Of a stretch of DNA of 64,000 nucleotides, positions 24,852 to 33,957 are shown in pieces. The position numbers and the translations under genes are program-made. Where the stretch lies: the NCBI RefSeq assembly GCF_002157505.1, contig NZ_NFSC01000029.1, positions 124,001-188,000 of the forward strand, given 5' to 3'. The notes under the pieces are model-generated. The model saw only the letters and a program-made list of their open reading frames with translations, did not search any database and had not been told where the DNA came from. Numbering within the stretch: position 1 is the stretch's first letter; every line of letters begins with the position of its first letter. The stretch is from Arthrobacter agilis (lineage in GTDB: Bacteria > Actinomycetota > Actinomycetes > Actinomycetales > Micrococcaceae).

Positions 24852-26830
24852 CCGAGACCACCGTGCGCACCGGCTACCGCGTGCGCGGCTCAGAGCTGAC
24901 CGGCCGTAACTGGCTCAACACCGGCGGCAGGCAGCTGCAGCTCGAGGATCTCCGGGGGAAGATCGTGATCCTCGACTTCTGGACGTTCTGCTGCATCAAC
25001 TGCCTGCACGTCCTCGACGAGCTGCGGCCCCTCGAGGAGCAGTACTCGGACGTACTCGTGACAGTCGGGGTGCATTCCCCGAAATTCGAGCACGAGGCGG
25101 ATCCGGTGGCCCTCGCAGCCGCCGTCGAGCGCTACGACATCCACCACCCCGTCCTCGACGACCCCGAGCTCACCACCTGGCAGGCCTACACGGCGAGGGC
25201 CTGGCCGACGCTCGTGGTCATCGACCCCGAGGGCTACATCGTGGCGCACCTCTCCGGCGAGGGACACGCCGCCGGCCTGACGTCCCTCGTGGAGGAGCTC
25301 GTCGCCGAGCACGAGGCCAAGGGCACGCTGCACCGGGGGAACGGCCCGTACGTGCCGGCCGAGAGCACCGCGGGCGATCTCAAGTTCCCGGGCAAGCTGC
25401 TGGCCCTGCCCGCCACCGGCACCTTCCTCGCCGGCGATACGGGTCACCACCGGCTCGTCGAGCTCGAGGCGGACCTCGTCACCGTGCGGCGCACCATCGG
25501 CTCCGGGACGAAGGGTTTCCGCGACGGACGTGCCGACGAGGCGCAGTTCAACGAGCCCCAGGGCGTCGCCCTCCTGCCCGCCGGACTGGCCTCCGAGGTC
25601 GGGTACGACGTCGTCGTCGCCGATTCCGTCAACCACCGCCTGCGCGGGGTGACCCTCGCCACGGGCGAGGTGCGCACCCTCGCGGGCAACGGGACCCAGC
25701 GCCTGCTCGACGCCGGGAACCACACGAAGACGGGGTGGCAGGAGAACGCCTCCGAGGTCGGCGCCCCGAGCGAGACCCCGCGCCTGACGGAGACGCAGCT
25801 CGGCACGGACGCCCTGAACGTCTCGCTGTCCTCCCCGTGGGACGTGCTGTACTCGTCGGTGCTGGACCGCGTGGTCGTCGCCATGGCCGGCACGCACCAG
25901 ATCTTCGGTTACGACCCCCGCACCTCCGCCGTCGAGGTGCTGGCGGGAACCGGCCTCGAGGGACTGCTCGACGGCGACGCCTCCGAGGCGTGGTTCGCCC
26001 AGTCCTCCGGCCTCGCGGAAGGCGCGGACGGCACTGTCTGGATCGCCGATTCCGAGACCTCGTCGGTACGCTCCCTGACCTTTGCCGAGGTGGACGGACG
26101 CAGCACGGTGCAGGTGCGGACGGCCGTCGGAACCGGCCTCTTCGACTTCGGCTTCCGTGACGGCGACGCGGACCAGGCGCGCCTCCAGCACCCGCTGGGC
26201 GTCACCGCGCTCCCGGACGGCTCCATCGCCATCGCCGACACCTACAACGGTGCCGTGCGCCGCTACGACCCGGCCACCCGCCAGGTGTCCACGCTGCTGC
26301 GCGGCCTGTCCGAACCGTCCGACGTCCTCGTGGACATGACGCCCGTGGCCGAGGGCGGGGATCCGCTGCTGATCGTCGTCGAGACCAACCGGCACCAGCT
26401 GGTCCGGGTGCCCCTGCCCAAGGAGGCGCTCGCCGTCGACGAGGGCGCGTCCCAGACGCAGCGGCCCAAGACCCCGATGTCCGCCGGCCCCGTGGCCCTG
26501 ACCGTGCGCTTCACCGCCCCCAAGGGGCAGAAGCTCGACGACCGCTGGGGCGATCCCACCCAGCTGAAGATCAGCTCGTCGCCCGAATCCCTCCTGGTGT
26601 CCGGGGGCGGCACATCGACCGGGCTGTCACGCGAGCTCGTGCTCGCGCCCGGGGCAGGCGGCGGCGTCCTGCACATCACGGCGCGGGCCGCGTCCTGTGA
26701 CGGTGAGCCGGGCGGCGAGATCCCCGACCACGCCGCGTGCCACCTGTACCAGCAGGACTGGGGTATCCCCGTCTCCGTGACGGCCGACGGCGACACGACC
26801 CTGACCCTGGACCTGCGCGGACTCGACTGA
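24848..26830 (+). CDS. Thioredoxin-like/NHL-repeat protein (NHLRC2-like)
   Basis: This 660-residue protein has an N-terminal TlpA/thioredoxin-like domain (~10-160) with WTFCCINC (CxxC = Cys49/Cys52) and a cis-Pro region ARAWPTLVVIDPEG. An NHL beta-propeller follows (~170-520), with repeats such as DSVNHRLRGVTLATGEVRTLAGNG and DTYNGAVRRYDPATRQVSTL, then a beta-rich C-terminal domain. No signal peptide is seen. It resembles animal NHLRC2. The ATGA overlap couples it to the CopD-CtaG gene. A hairpin terminator follows the stop. Confidence 0.88.
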   Translation: MTETTVRTGYRVRGSELTGRNWLNTGGRQLQLEDLRGKIVILDFWTFCCINCLHVLDELRPLEEQYSDVLVTVGVHSPKFEHEADPVALAAAVERYDIHHPVLDDPELTTWQAYTARAWPTLVVIDPEGYIVAHLSGEGHAAGLTSLVEELVAEHEAKGTLHRGNGPYVPAESTAGDLKFPGKLLALPATGTFLAGDTGHHRLVELEADLVTVRRTIGSGTKGFRDGRADEAQFNEPQGVALLPAGLASEVGYDVVVADSVNHRLRGVTLATGEVRTLAGNGTQRLLDAGNHTKTGWQENASEVGAPSETPRLTETQLGTDALNVSLSSPWDVLYSSVLDRVVVAMAGTHQIFGYDPRTSAVEVLAGTGLEGLLDGDASEAWFAQSSGLAEGADGTVWIADSETSSVRSLTFAEVDGRSTVQVRTAVGTGLFDFGFRDGDADQARLQHPLGVTALPDGSIAIADTYNGAVRRYDPATRQVSTLLRGLSEPSDVLVDMTPVAEGGDPLLIVVETNRHQLVRVPLPKEALAVDEGASQTQRPKTPMSAGPVALTVRFTAPKGQKLDDRWGDPTQLKISSSPESLLVSGGGTSTGLSRELVLAPGAGGGVLHITARAASCDGEPGGEIPDHAACHLYQQDWGIPVSVTADGDTTLTLDLRGLD

Positions 26831-26841
26831 CCCTGCGGGGG

Positions 26842-26871
26842 ACGGGAGGGCACCGGTCGGTGCCCTCCCGT
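26842..26871 (+). terminator. Hairpin terminator after the NHL gene
   Basis: Perfect 13-bp arms ACGGGAGGGCACC and GGTGCCCTCCCGT surround the loop GGTC, 12 bases after the stop codon. Confidence 0.8.
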
Positions 26872-27001
26872 ACGTCCCGGCTCCGCCCGGTCCGGGTGAC
26901 CGGGCGGCGATCGGAAGACTGCTCCGGGCGCCGTCGTCAAGTTATTGATCGTGGAACCCGGCTGCAACGCCGCCGAAACGGGCGCTCCGGACAGTGGAGT
27001 C

Positions 27002-27832
27002 ATGACACGCTCCACCGGTTCCACTGCCGCCTCCCTCCGATGTGACTCCTGCGGGCAGCTGCCCGAGCCCGGGAAGGTCCGGCTGACACTCGCCAATGTC
27101 GCCGTGATGCTTCCCATCGAACTGGCCGTCCACGCCGCGGTGGTCCAGACGCACCTGGCCTATCCGCTCAAGGTCCTCCTCCTCGCCCTCACCGCGACCG
27201 CCCTCGTGATCTGGGTGGCGGAGCCCTCCGTGATGCGATTCCTGCGGGCCTGGCTGCACGCTCCGGCCCTCAGGCAGCGCAAGCGCCTGGACACCGCGAT
27301 GGACCTGTGGCGGGCACGCGTGCTGGTCGAGGACACCCCCGGAGCCCTGGAACGCATCTCCCACCAGCTCGCCCGGCGCGGCGTCAACATCCTGTCACTC
27401 CACATCCACCCCGGCACACGCACCAGCGTGGACGAATTCGTCCTCGCCGCACCCGCCGGCGTCGGGGAGCAGGACCTGAGCCGGGCCCTCACGATCGGCG
27501 GCGGCACATCGGTGCGCGTCTGGCCGTCCACCGCACTGGCCCTGGCCGACGGGCAGACCAAGGCGCTCGCGCTCGCCTGCCGCGTGGTGCAGGATCCGCT
27601 GGAGCTGCGCTACGCCGTCGCCGAGCTCCTCGTAGCGGATCCGGTGGTGGCGCCGTCGCCCGCTGTCCGGTCCTTCATCGAGGGGGCCGAGTTCCTCAAG
27701 ATCCCCTCCCCGGTCGGGGAGCCCCTGGTGTTCTCCCGGACGGGTGAGCCGTTCACCGCCGCCGAATCCGCGCGAGCCCACCGGCTCGCCGAGCTCGCGG
27801 CCCTGGCGACGCACTCCGCCCGCCGCCCCTGA
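27002..27832 (+). CDS. Membrane-associated ACT-domain protein
   Basis: This 276-residue protein has two hydrophobic segments near residues 29-50 and 55-75, preceded by CDSCGQLPEPGK. An ACT-type ligand-binding domain lies at ~102-165 (RARVLVEDTPGALERISHQLARRGVNILSLHIHPG). The remainder (ADGQTKALALACRVVQDPLELRYAVAELLVADPV) is alpha/beta with no recognised domain. ACT domains usually bind amino acids, and pairing one with membrane helices is unusual. The ribosome site GGAG is very close to the ATG; an upstream GTG at 26951 is possible. Function unknown. Confidence 0.7.
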   Translation: MTRSTGSTAASLRCDSCGQLPEPGKVRLTLANVAVMLPIELAVHAAVVQTHLAYPLKVLLLALTATALVIWVAEPSVMRFLRAWLHAPALRQRKRLDTAMDLWRARVLVEDTPGALERISHQLARRGVNILSLHIHPGTRTSVDEFVLAAPAGVGEQDLSRALTIGGGTSVRVWPSTALALADGQTKALALACRVVQDPLELRYAVAELLVADPVVAPSPAVRSFIEGAEFLKIPSPVGEPLVFSRTGEPFTAAESARAHRLAELAALATHSARRP

Positions 27833-28081
27833 GGAGTTCGCGGTGCTGCTGTACGACCTGGGGTAGGGGCCGCCGCGCCGGGTGTCCAGACCCGTGGCAC
27901 AGGTTCCCCGGATGGGGGCCGCCGCGCCGGGTGTGCAGACTCACCGTGTACAACTCATTGCGCAGGGGTGAACGGCTGTTGAACGGGTAGCGTAACGGTA
28001 CTAGTCTGCTATGGGCCCGAGAACGGGTCCGATGTCAGGGGTGTTCGGCGAAGACGCGGGCATCTGGAACGCGAGGGTTGC
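27833..28081. other. Intergenic region with a 26-bp direct repeat
   Basis: No gene is seen in these 249 bases. Two copies of a 26-bp GC-rich sequence (27866-27891 and 27915-27940, one mismatch) lie 49 bases apart. The rest carries the promoter region of the downstream gene. Confidence 0.5.
27866..27940 (+). repeat. Direct repeat, two 26-bp copies
   Basis: The copies begin GGGGCCGCCGCGCCGGGTGT and end CAGAC at 27866-27891 and 27915-27940, differing at one base. They lie just after the ACT-protein gene and may be the remains of a local duplication. Confidence 0.55.
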
Positions 28082-29641
28082 ATGTCTGGCCGGATTCTCC
28101 ACGTGACCCGACGGGTCGGCGTCGTTCTGGGGCGCGTCCTGGTCTACGTCCTGATCTGGGCGGGACTCGCACTGCTCATCGCCGCCGCGGGCATCCGTTT
28201 CTACTGGGGCACGATCTCCGTCAGCCAGATGCTCATGAACCTCGTCTCCGTCGAGACCGACGGCGGAGGCGGATCCATCGTCTGGGTCGGCATCCTGGGG
28301 GTCGGGGTCGCGCCGCTGCTCATCACCGTCGGGATCGCCGTGGTGCAGTACTACCGCAGTCGGGCCCGTCGCCGCAGGGGCGAGGACCTGCGTCCCGGCC
28401 GCCGGCAGTGGATCCTGCGTACCGTCTCCACCGCCCTGGTGGCCGCGGTGGTTCTCGGCGGGGGCACGGCCTTCTCCACCACGGTGGGCGTGGCGGACTA
28501 CATCAAGGCGGCGAACTCCGAGTACGACATCGGCGACTACTACGTGGAACCGACCGTCACCAGCGACGAGCACAAGCGCAACCTGGTGCTGATCTTCCTC
28601 GAGGCCGGCGAGGCCACCCTCGCGGACGACCAGCTCTTCGAGAAGGATGCGTTCGCTCCCCTCGAGGATGCCACCCGGGCCTCGGACGGCTGGCAGAGCA
28701 TGGAGGATCTGCAGCAGTACGTGGGTGGAGGCTGGACCATGGGCGGCGTCGTCGCGACGCAGTGCGGCGTCCCACTGAAGGCCGGGGGATCCGCAGCGGG
28801 CAGCGCCCCCTCCAACGACCTCGGCGGCGGCGCCGATACCTACCTGGGCGGTCTGACCTGCCTGGGCGATGCCCTGGAGGACCATGGCTACACGAGCGTC
28901 TTCCTGGGCGGTGCCAACGCCTCCTTCGCCGCGAAGGACGTCTTCCTGCGCACCCACGGCTACTCCGAGGAGAAGGACCTCTCCGACTGGCGCGCCGCCG
29001 GCGAACCGGAGGAGAGTTTCCGCAGCGACTGGGGCCTGAGCGATGAACGACTGATGTCCCACGCCCGGGACGAGATCGACCGGCTGCACGCCGAGGCGGA
29101 GGCAACCGGGGAGCCGTTCAACCTCTCTCTGCTGACCCTGGACACCCACGACCCGGCGCACGTCTACGACTACTGCGACGTGGACACCGAGAACGTGGTC
29201 ATCTCCGTGTACTCCTGCTCCATGGCCCAGGTGGCCGGATTCGTGGGCTACATGAAGGACAAGGGTTACCTCGAGGACACCGCCGTTGTGATCACCGGCG
29301 ACCACCTCAAGCGTATGAGCGCGGGTGACCCTTTCCACGAGCAGCTGGACGATCACGAGAACCGCACCGTCTTCAACCGGATCTGGGTCCCGGGCGGGGC
29401 GACCGGAGGGCTGCGTCCTCGTGTTGACCAGCTGAATATGTACCCCACGATCCTGGAGGCCGCCGGCCTGACCCTGAAGGACTCCGAGGCCGGGCTGGGC
29501 GTGTCCGCCTTCGCCTCCGAGGTCCCGGCGGGTTCGGCTCAGGCCTTGAAGCCGGATCTTTATGCCGAGCTGCTGAACGCGAGTTCCCCGCGGTTCTATA
29601 CGGCGGCCTGGGCCGGTGAGGGCACCGGCCAGGAACCCTGA
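28082..29641 (+). CDS. LTA synthase/OpgB-family phosphoglycerol transferase
   Basis: This 519-residue membrane protein has hydrophobic helices at ~15-37, ~65-87 and ~110-132, followed by an extracytoplasmic sulfatase-fold domain. The stretch WTMGGVVATQCGVPL (Thr219 the likely nucleophile) resembles the WTIAGMVASQCGIPL block of E. coli OpgB/MdoB more than LtaS. LTLDTHDPAH and VVITGDHLKRM supply metal ligands. Family enzymes move phosphoglycerol from phosphatidylglycerol to glucans or teichoic acids; the acceptor here is unknown. It stands alone, with no glucan synthase nearby. Confidence 0.8.
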   Translation: MSGRILHVTRRVGVVLGRVLVYVLIWAGLALLIAAAGIRFYWGTISVSQMLMNLVSVETDGGGGSIVWVGILGVGVAPLLITVGIAVVQYYRSRARRRRGEDLRPGRRQWILRTVSTALVAAVVLGGGTAFSTTVGVADYIKAANSEYDIGDYYVEPTVTSDEHKRNLVLIFLEAGEATLADDQLFEKDAFAPLEDATRASDGWQSMEDLQQYVGGGWTMGGVVATQCGVPLKAGGSAAGSAPSNDLGGGADTYLGGLTCLGDALEDHGYTSVFLGGANASFAAKDVFLRTHGYSEEKDLSDWRAAGEPEESFRSDWGLSDERLMSHARDEIDRLHAEAEATGEPFNLSLLTLDTHDPAHVYDYCDVDTENVVISVYSCSMAQVAGFVGYMKDKGYLEDTAVVITGDHLKRMSAGDPFHEQLDDHENRTVFNRIWVPGGATGGLRPRVDQLNMYPTILEAAGLTLKDSEAGLGVSAFASEVPAGSAQALKPDLYAELLNASSPRFYTAAWAGEGTGQEP

Positions 29642-29813
29642 GCCGGGCAAGGCATCCCTGGCTGCGCTGCTCCCTGCTCCCGGTGGCCCCCGGAATATCC
29701 TGCCCATGGGGCGGCTTGTCGATTCCGGGGCCCGGAACGGGCCGAAGGACGCGGGCGGTGCCTGGACCCGCGGGGGCGGGCACCGGCGGCGGCACGACGA
29801 GAAGGAGAGCAGC

Positions 29814-30905
29814 ATGACGGCAGGAACCGCAACAGCACCCGACGGGCAGCGGAGGGCTCTCGTGGTGGGAGCCACGGGTATTGCCGGGTCGGCGCTTGTC
29901 GAGAAGCTCACCGCCGAGGGATGGCCCGTGCTGGCGCTGTCCCGCACTCCCGGACCGGAGCGCGACGGCGTGCGCCGGCTGTCGGCGGACCTGACGTCGG
30001 CCGAGTCCCTGGCAGCCGTCCTCGGGCCGGAGAATCCCACGCATGTCTTCTTCACGGCGTGGTCGCGGCGCGACACCGAGGAGGAGAACATCTCGGTCAA
30101 TGCCGGCATGCTGCGCGACCTGCTCGCCGCCCTCCGCGGCAAGGACGTGGCACATGTGGCCCTCATGACGGGCCTCAAGCACTACCTCGGCCCATTCGAG
30201 GCGTACGCGGCCGGGGAGATGGCGGATACGCCGTTCCACGAGGAGGAGCCGCGCCTGCCGGTGCCGAACTTCTACTACGCGCAGGAGGACGAGCTGTTCG
30301 CCGCGGCGGCGGAGCAGGGGTACACGTGGTCGGTGCACCGCTCGCACACGGTGATCGGCCATGCGGTGGGCAACGCCATGAACATGGGGCTCACGCTTGC
30401 GGCCCAGGCGACGCTCTGCCGGGAGTCGGGCGAGCCGTTCGTCTTCCCGGGCTCGGAGACGCAGTGGAACGGGTTGACCGACATGACGGACGCGGGGCTC
30501 CTCGCCGAGCACATGCTCTGGGCGTCGACGACCCCCGGTGCGGCCGACGAGGCCTTCAACATCGTCAACGGCGACGTGTTCCGGTGGCGCTGGATGTGGC
30601 CGAGACTCGCCGCCTACTTCGGTGTCGAGTGGGAGGGCTATGCCGGCGCACCGCGGCCGCTCGAGCAGGCCATGGCCGGACGTGAGGACCAGTGGACGGA
30701 GCTCGCGCAGCGCCACGGGCTCGCCGAAACCCGGCTGGACCGCGTGGCCTCCTGGTGGCACACGGACAGCGACCTGGGCCGGGACATCGAGGTGGTGACG
30801 GACATGGGCAAGAGCAGGGACGCCGGCTTTCCGGGGTACCGGCGGACCCTCGACGCCTTCCTCTCGCTCTTCGACCGCTACCGTGCCGACAACCTCATCC
30901 CCTGA
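29814..30905 (+). CDS. PRISE-type SDR reductase (progesterone 5-beta-reductase-like)
   Basis: This 363-residue SDR has the motif LVVGATGIAGSALVEKL (residues 15-31). It carries the PRISE signature NFYYAQEDELF with the catalytic Tyr, plus the conserved ALMTGLKHYLGP with the catalytic Lys. Plant members reduce enones such as progesterone or iridoid precursors; bacterial members reduce small enones. It begins at ATG after GAAGGAG. It converges with the membrane hypothetical gene ending at 30928. The physiological substrate is unknown. Confidence 0.82.
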   Translation: MTAGTATAPDGQRRALVVGATGIAGSALVEKLTAEGWPVLALSRTPGPERDGVRRLSADLTSAESLAAVLGPENPTHVFFTAWSRRDTEEENISVNAGMLRDLLAALRGKDVAHVALMTGLKHYLGPFEAYAAGEMADTPFHEEEPRLPVPNFYYAQEDELFAAAAEQGYTWSVHRSHTVIGHAVGNAMNMGLTLAAQATLCRESGEPFVFPGSETQWNGLTDMTDAGLLAEHMLWASTTPGAADEAFNIVNGDVFRWRWMWPRLAAYFGVEWEGYAGAPRPLEQAMAGREDQWTELAQRHGLAETRLDRVASWWHTDSDLGRDIEVVTDMGKSRDAGFPGYRRTLDAFLSLFDRYRADNLIP

Positions 30906-30927
30906 CCGGCGTGCCGGCCCGGTACAG

Positions 30928-31911
30928 CTAGTAGCGGACCACGGGTGTGACCGTGATGGTGTCCTCGGTCACCAGGAGGTCCGCCTCGAATTCGAAGGGG
31001 ACGGACTCCGACACGTCCCGGATGGCGCCGGAGAAGAAGTCGCGCAGCCGGGTGTCGATGCGGGCGGACCCGCGAAGCGGCGCCAGCGACCACCCGCCGC
31101 CGTTCGGCGTGATCGTCGCGGACGGATACTCCTCGATGGACCAGGCGATGCCCCCGGCCAGCCGCTCGTTCGTCGGGTAGTAGAACGGGCAGTTGGTCGG
31201 CTGGAAGACGGTCTGGCCGGCGCAGCCGTCGAGGAACGCATGCAGCTGGTCGTTGACAGCCTGAATGAGCTCCGGCGTCGCCTCCGTGGCGAGGGCCAGC
31301 GGAGGAGGGGGCGTGTCGCGGCTCGTGACCGCCGTGTGCTGCGGGGGAGCGGAGAAGTACTTCCCCTCGTAGGTCGCGTCGACGACGGCGGGGTAGAAGG
31401 ATGCCAGCGCGGCCCTGCCGTCGGGCAGTCCGACGTCGACGCCGTTCACTGCAGCCTCGACGCTGTTCAGGGCCGATACCTCGACGGTGGGCAGGACGGT
31501 GTGCTCGAACCGCCACACGTTGAAGACGCCCCACTCCGTGCCTGTCCGCCGGAGCGGGAAGACCGTGGTCGTCTCCGCTCCGTCGACGCTGTAGGTCACC
31601 GGGACCTCGACCCCGTCATCGCCCGTCGTCCGGGCGTCGCCGACCTCGACGTCCCCGAGGGACGCGGCGGCCCGGCGCAGGGCCTCGCCGTCGAGCAGGG
31701 TGGGGTCGGATCCCTCCGGCACGGAGGCGTTGAGCAGGCCCAGGGCCTTGCCACCGTCGCCCTGCCGCAGGGCCTCGAGGTACAGGCCCACCTGGTGTTC
31801 CGGGCCGTAGAGCCGTCCGTTGAGGAGGACCACGGTCGCGATGAACCCCGCGCCGACGAGCATGAGGCCGAGCAGCCATGCCGCGAGGACCTTCACTACG
31901 GGGGTGTGCAC
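30928..31911 (-). CDS. Membrane-anchored hypothetical protein
   Basis: This 327-residue protein has a single N-terminal hydrophobic helix (VLAAWLLGLMLVGAGFIATVVLL) and a large extracytoplasmic part. EHQVGLYLEALRQGDGGKALGLLNASVPEGSDPTLLDGEAL resembles DUF4878-like lumazine/NTF2-type lipoproteins. The C-terminal half has two cysteines (GCAGQTVFQPTNCPFYYP) that could form a disulfide. No enzyme motif is recognised. It starts at GTG with a poor ribosome site, so the start is uncertain. It lies just downstream of the DUF3592-like gene on the same strand. Confidence 0.7.
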   Translation of the reverse strand: MHTPVVKVLAAWLLGLMLVGAGFIATVVLLNGRLYGPEHQVGLYLEALRQGDGGKALGLLNASVPEGSDPTLLDGEALRRAAASLGDVEVGDARTTGDDGVEVPVTYSVDGAETTTVFPLRRTGTEWGVFNVWRFEHTVLPTVEVSALNSVEAAVNGVDVGLPDGRAALASFYPAVVDATYEGKYFSAPPQHTAVTSRDTPPPPLALATEATPELIQAVNDQLHAFLDGCAGQTVFQPTNCPFYYPTNERLAGGIAWSIEEYPSATITPNGGGWSLAPLRGSARIDTRLRDFFSGAIRDVSESVPFEFEADLLVTEDTITVTPVVRY

Positions 31912-31937
31912 CTCTCAACGGTACCGGCTGTGCCCGT

Positions 31938-32318
31938 TCAGCCGGGCAGGAAGCCCAGCAGCGCCCCTCCGATGAAGCACGCGAGTCCGACGACGGCGAG
32001 GATACGGGTGCCCCGATAGGGCTCCTCCAGCGACCAGTGGCCGGGATTGCGGGCGGAGTAGAAGATGGTCACGTCCTCACCGGGGGCCAGCGGCGCAGGG
32101 ACGGGGGTTCCCCGTCGCCGCCGCCGCACGCAGCTCGACCACAGGGCCTCCACGATGCGGTAGCGGTGGTCGTGCCAACGCAGGTAGGGATGCCCCTCGT
32201 GCTCGAAGGTGATCGCCTGGGTCCGGGTCCATGAGCCGTAGACCAGCCGGATCACGAGGGCGGCGACGAGCAGCCCCAGCCCCAGCGCCGTGAGGGCGGA
32301 ACCGACGACCTCGATCAC
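31938..32318 (-). CDS. Small membrane protein (DUF3592-like)
   Basis: This 126-residue candidate starts at GTG (VIEVVGSALTALGLGLLVAALVIRLVYGSW). It has one N-terminal helix, a central beta-rich extracytoplasmic part (DVTIFYSARNPGHWSLEEPYRG) and a C-terminal helix (ILAVVGLACFIGGALLGFLPG). The helix-beta-helix layout and DVTIFYSARNP pattern fit DUF3592 proteins. A longer form from GTG 32369 is possible. It probably shares a transcript with the next hypothetical gene, 26 bases away. Confidence 0.7.
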   Translation of the reverse strand: MIEVVGSALTALGLGLLVAALVIRLVYGSWTRTQAITFEHEGHPYLRWHDHRYRIVEALWSSCVRRRRRGTPVPAPLAPGEDVTIFYSARNPGHWSLEEPYRGTRILAVVGLACFIGGALLGFLPG

Positions 32319-32460
32319 GACCGCACCGCCCTGCCCCGTGCCGCGCTGCGCCGCGCTCCTCACTGCCACCCGGCACCGGAACGGGAGGCCGGACGCGCGT
32401 GTCCGGCGGCGCTTCCGCCGATCCCGGCGTCATCCTGTTCGGGCATAGGGCCACACTACA

Positions 32461-32499
32461 CAGCAAGACCGGCACCCTTCCGGATGCCGGTCCTGCTGC
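32461..32499 (-). terminator. Hairpin terminator after the sugar ABC operon
   Basis: Read on the minus strand, CAGCAGGACCGGCA pairs with TGCCGGTCTTGCTG (one G·U), with the stem extended by CC/GG, about 30 bases after the ATPase stop codon. It ends the lpqY-sugABC-like transcript. Confidence 0.7.
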
Positions 32500-32529
32500 G
32501 CCCTGCCGGAGCAGGGCACGTACGACGGG

Positions 32530-33927
32530 TCAGCCCGCGCTGCGCTTGCCGCCGGCCGCCGTCGCGCCGCCGGAGCGGGTCGCAGCGGCATCGACCGGGG
32601 CGCCGTTCCCCTGTCCGTGCGGAGCGCCGTCCGTCCGACCGGATGTGCCGCTGCTGAAACCGGTGCCGTTACCGTTCCCGTGTCCGTCCGCCTGCTGGGC
32701 GGTCGCGATCTCCTCGGCTCGCTCCTCGCCGGCCTGGCGCGTGAGCTCCGCACCCGCCTCCGCGTCGCGTGTCAGATTCTCACCCGTCTCAGCATCGAAC
32801 AGGTGGAGCTTGCGGGTGTCCAGCCAGAGCTCCGCCTCACGCCCGCCGCGGATCCGGCTCGCGGCGTCCAGGGTGACGACCACCTGCGGGCGCAGCTCGT
32901 CGGCGTCCATGTCCCGCGCGAGGTTGTTGAGCAGCTCGCGCATCTCGGGTGCCGGGTCGAAGTTGATGTACCCGTACTGCTCGTTGCCGAGCCACTCGGT
33001 GTGCGTCAGTGTCGCCATGAAGGTGGAGCCGTTGGACCGCTTGTGGTCCTCCACGAGCTTGGCGTCCTCGAAGAACTCCGGACGGACACCCACGAGGACG
33101 ACCTTCTTGCCCGCGGCCTTCCGGGCCTTCTCGGCCGGGATCTCCAGGTCGCCGACGGCCGTCCGGAGCACGTTCCCTTCGAGGGTGGCAGGCAGGAAGT
33201 TCATCGACGGTGAACCGATGAACCCGGCCACGAACAGGTTGACAGGCTGCTCGTACAGCTCGCGCGGCGACGCGATCTGCTGCAGTTCGCCCTTCTTCAG
33301 CACGGCCACGCGGTCACCGAGCGTCATGGCCTCGGTCTGGTCGTGGGTCACGTAGACGGAGGTGACGCCCAGCCGGCGCTGCATCTGGGAAATCTCCGAC
33401 CGCATCTGGCCGCGGAGCTTGGCATCCAGGTTGGAGAGCGGCTCGTCGAAGAGGAACGCATCCGCCTGCCGCACGATCGCGCGGCCCATCGCGACGCGCT
33501 GCCGCTGGCCGCCGGAGAGGTTGGCCGGCTTGCGCTGCAGGTGGTCCGTGAGTTCCAGGGTGGCCGCGGCCTCGGTGACGAGCTTGTCCACCTGCTCCTC
33601 GGAGTGCTTGCCCTTGGCGAGGCGCAACGGGAACGCGATGTTCTCGTACACCGTGAGGTGCGGGTACAGCGCGTAGTTCTGGAACACCATCGCCAGGTTG
33701 CGGTCGCGCGGTGCCTTGTCGTTCACGCGCTGTCCGTTGATGAGCAGGTCGCCGTCGGTGATGTCCTCCAGACCCACGATCATGCGCAGCAGCGTGGACT
33801 TCCCGCAGCCGGACGGGCCCACGAGGATGATGAACTCGCCGTCGGCGATGTCGATGCTGATGTCGTTGACGGCGGGGAAGCCGTCGCCGTACTTCTTGAC
33901 CAGGTGGTTGAGGGTGATTGAAGCCAT
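32530..33927 (-). CDS. sugC: Sugar ABC transporter ATPase (UgpC/MsmK/SugC-like)
   Basis: This 465-residue ATPase has Walker A GPSGCGKST (residues ~37-45), the Q-loop MVFQNYALYP, signature LSGGQRQRVAMGRAI, Walker B AFLFDEPLSNLD and switch VYVTHDQTEAM. A C-terminal OB-type regulatory domain follows (~240-380). Typical family length is ~360-390 residues; here an extra low-complexity tail of about 70 residues rich in Gly, Ala, Asn and Thr (ADGHGNGNGTG and similar) extends the protein. It closes an operon with two permeases and a binding lipoprotein. Confidence 0.88.
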   Translation of the reverse strand: MASITLNHLVKKYGDGFPAVNDISIDIADGEFIILVGPSGCGKSTLLRMIVGLEDITDGDLLINGQRVNDKAPRDRNLAMVFQNYALYPHLTVYENIAFPLRLAKGKHSEEQVDKLVTEAAATLELTDHLQRKPANLSGGQRQRVAMGRAIVRQADAFLFDEPLSNLDAKLRGQMRSEISQMQRRLGVTSVYVTHDQTEAMTLGDRVAVLKKGELQQIASPRELYEQPVNLFVAGFIGSPSMNFLPATLEGNVLRTAVGDLEIPAEKARKAAGKKVVLVGVRPEFFEDAKLVEDHKRSNGSTFMATLTHTEWLGNEQYGYINFDPAPEMRELLNNLARDMDADELRPQVVVTLDAASRIRGGREAELWLDTRKLHLFDAETGENLTRDAEAGAELTRQAGEERAEEIATAQQADGHGNGNGTGFSSGTSGRTDGAPHGQGNGAPVDAAATRSGGATAAGGKRSAG

Positions 33928-33957
33928 GGTGCGAATCCTTTTCTTGAACCGGGGGCG

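Noticed and set aside
26883-26907. Second terminator CCGCCCGG/CCGGGCGG after the NHL gene
   Set aside because: A stronger hairpin lies at 26842-26871; the second could be a chance GC inverted repeat.
27866-27940. CRISPR-like repeat
   Set aside because: There are only two copies, one spacer-sized gap and no cas genes.
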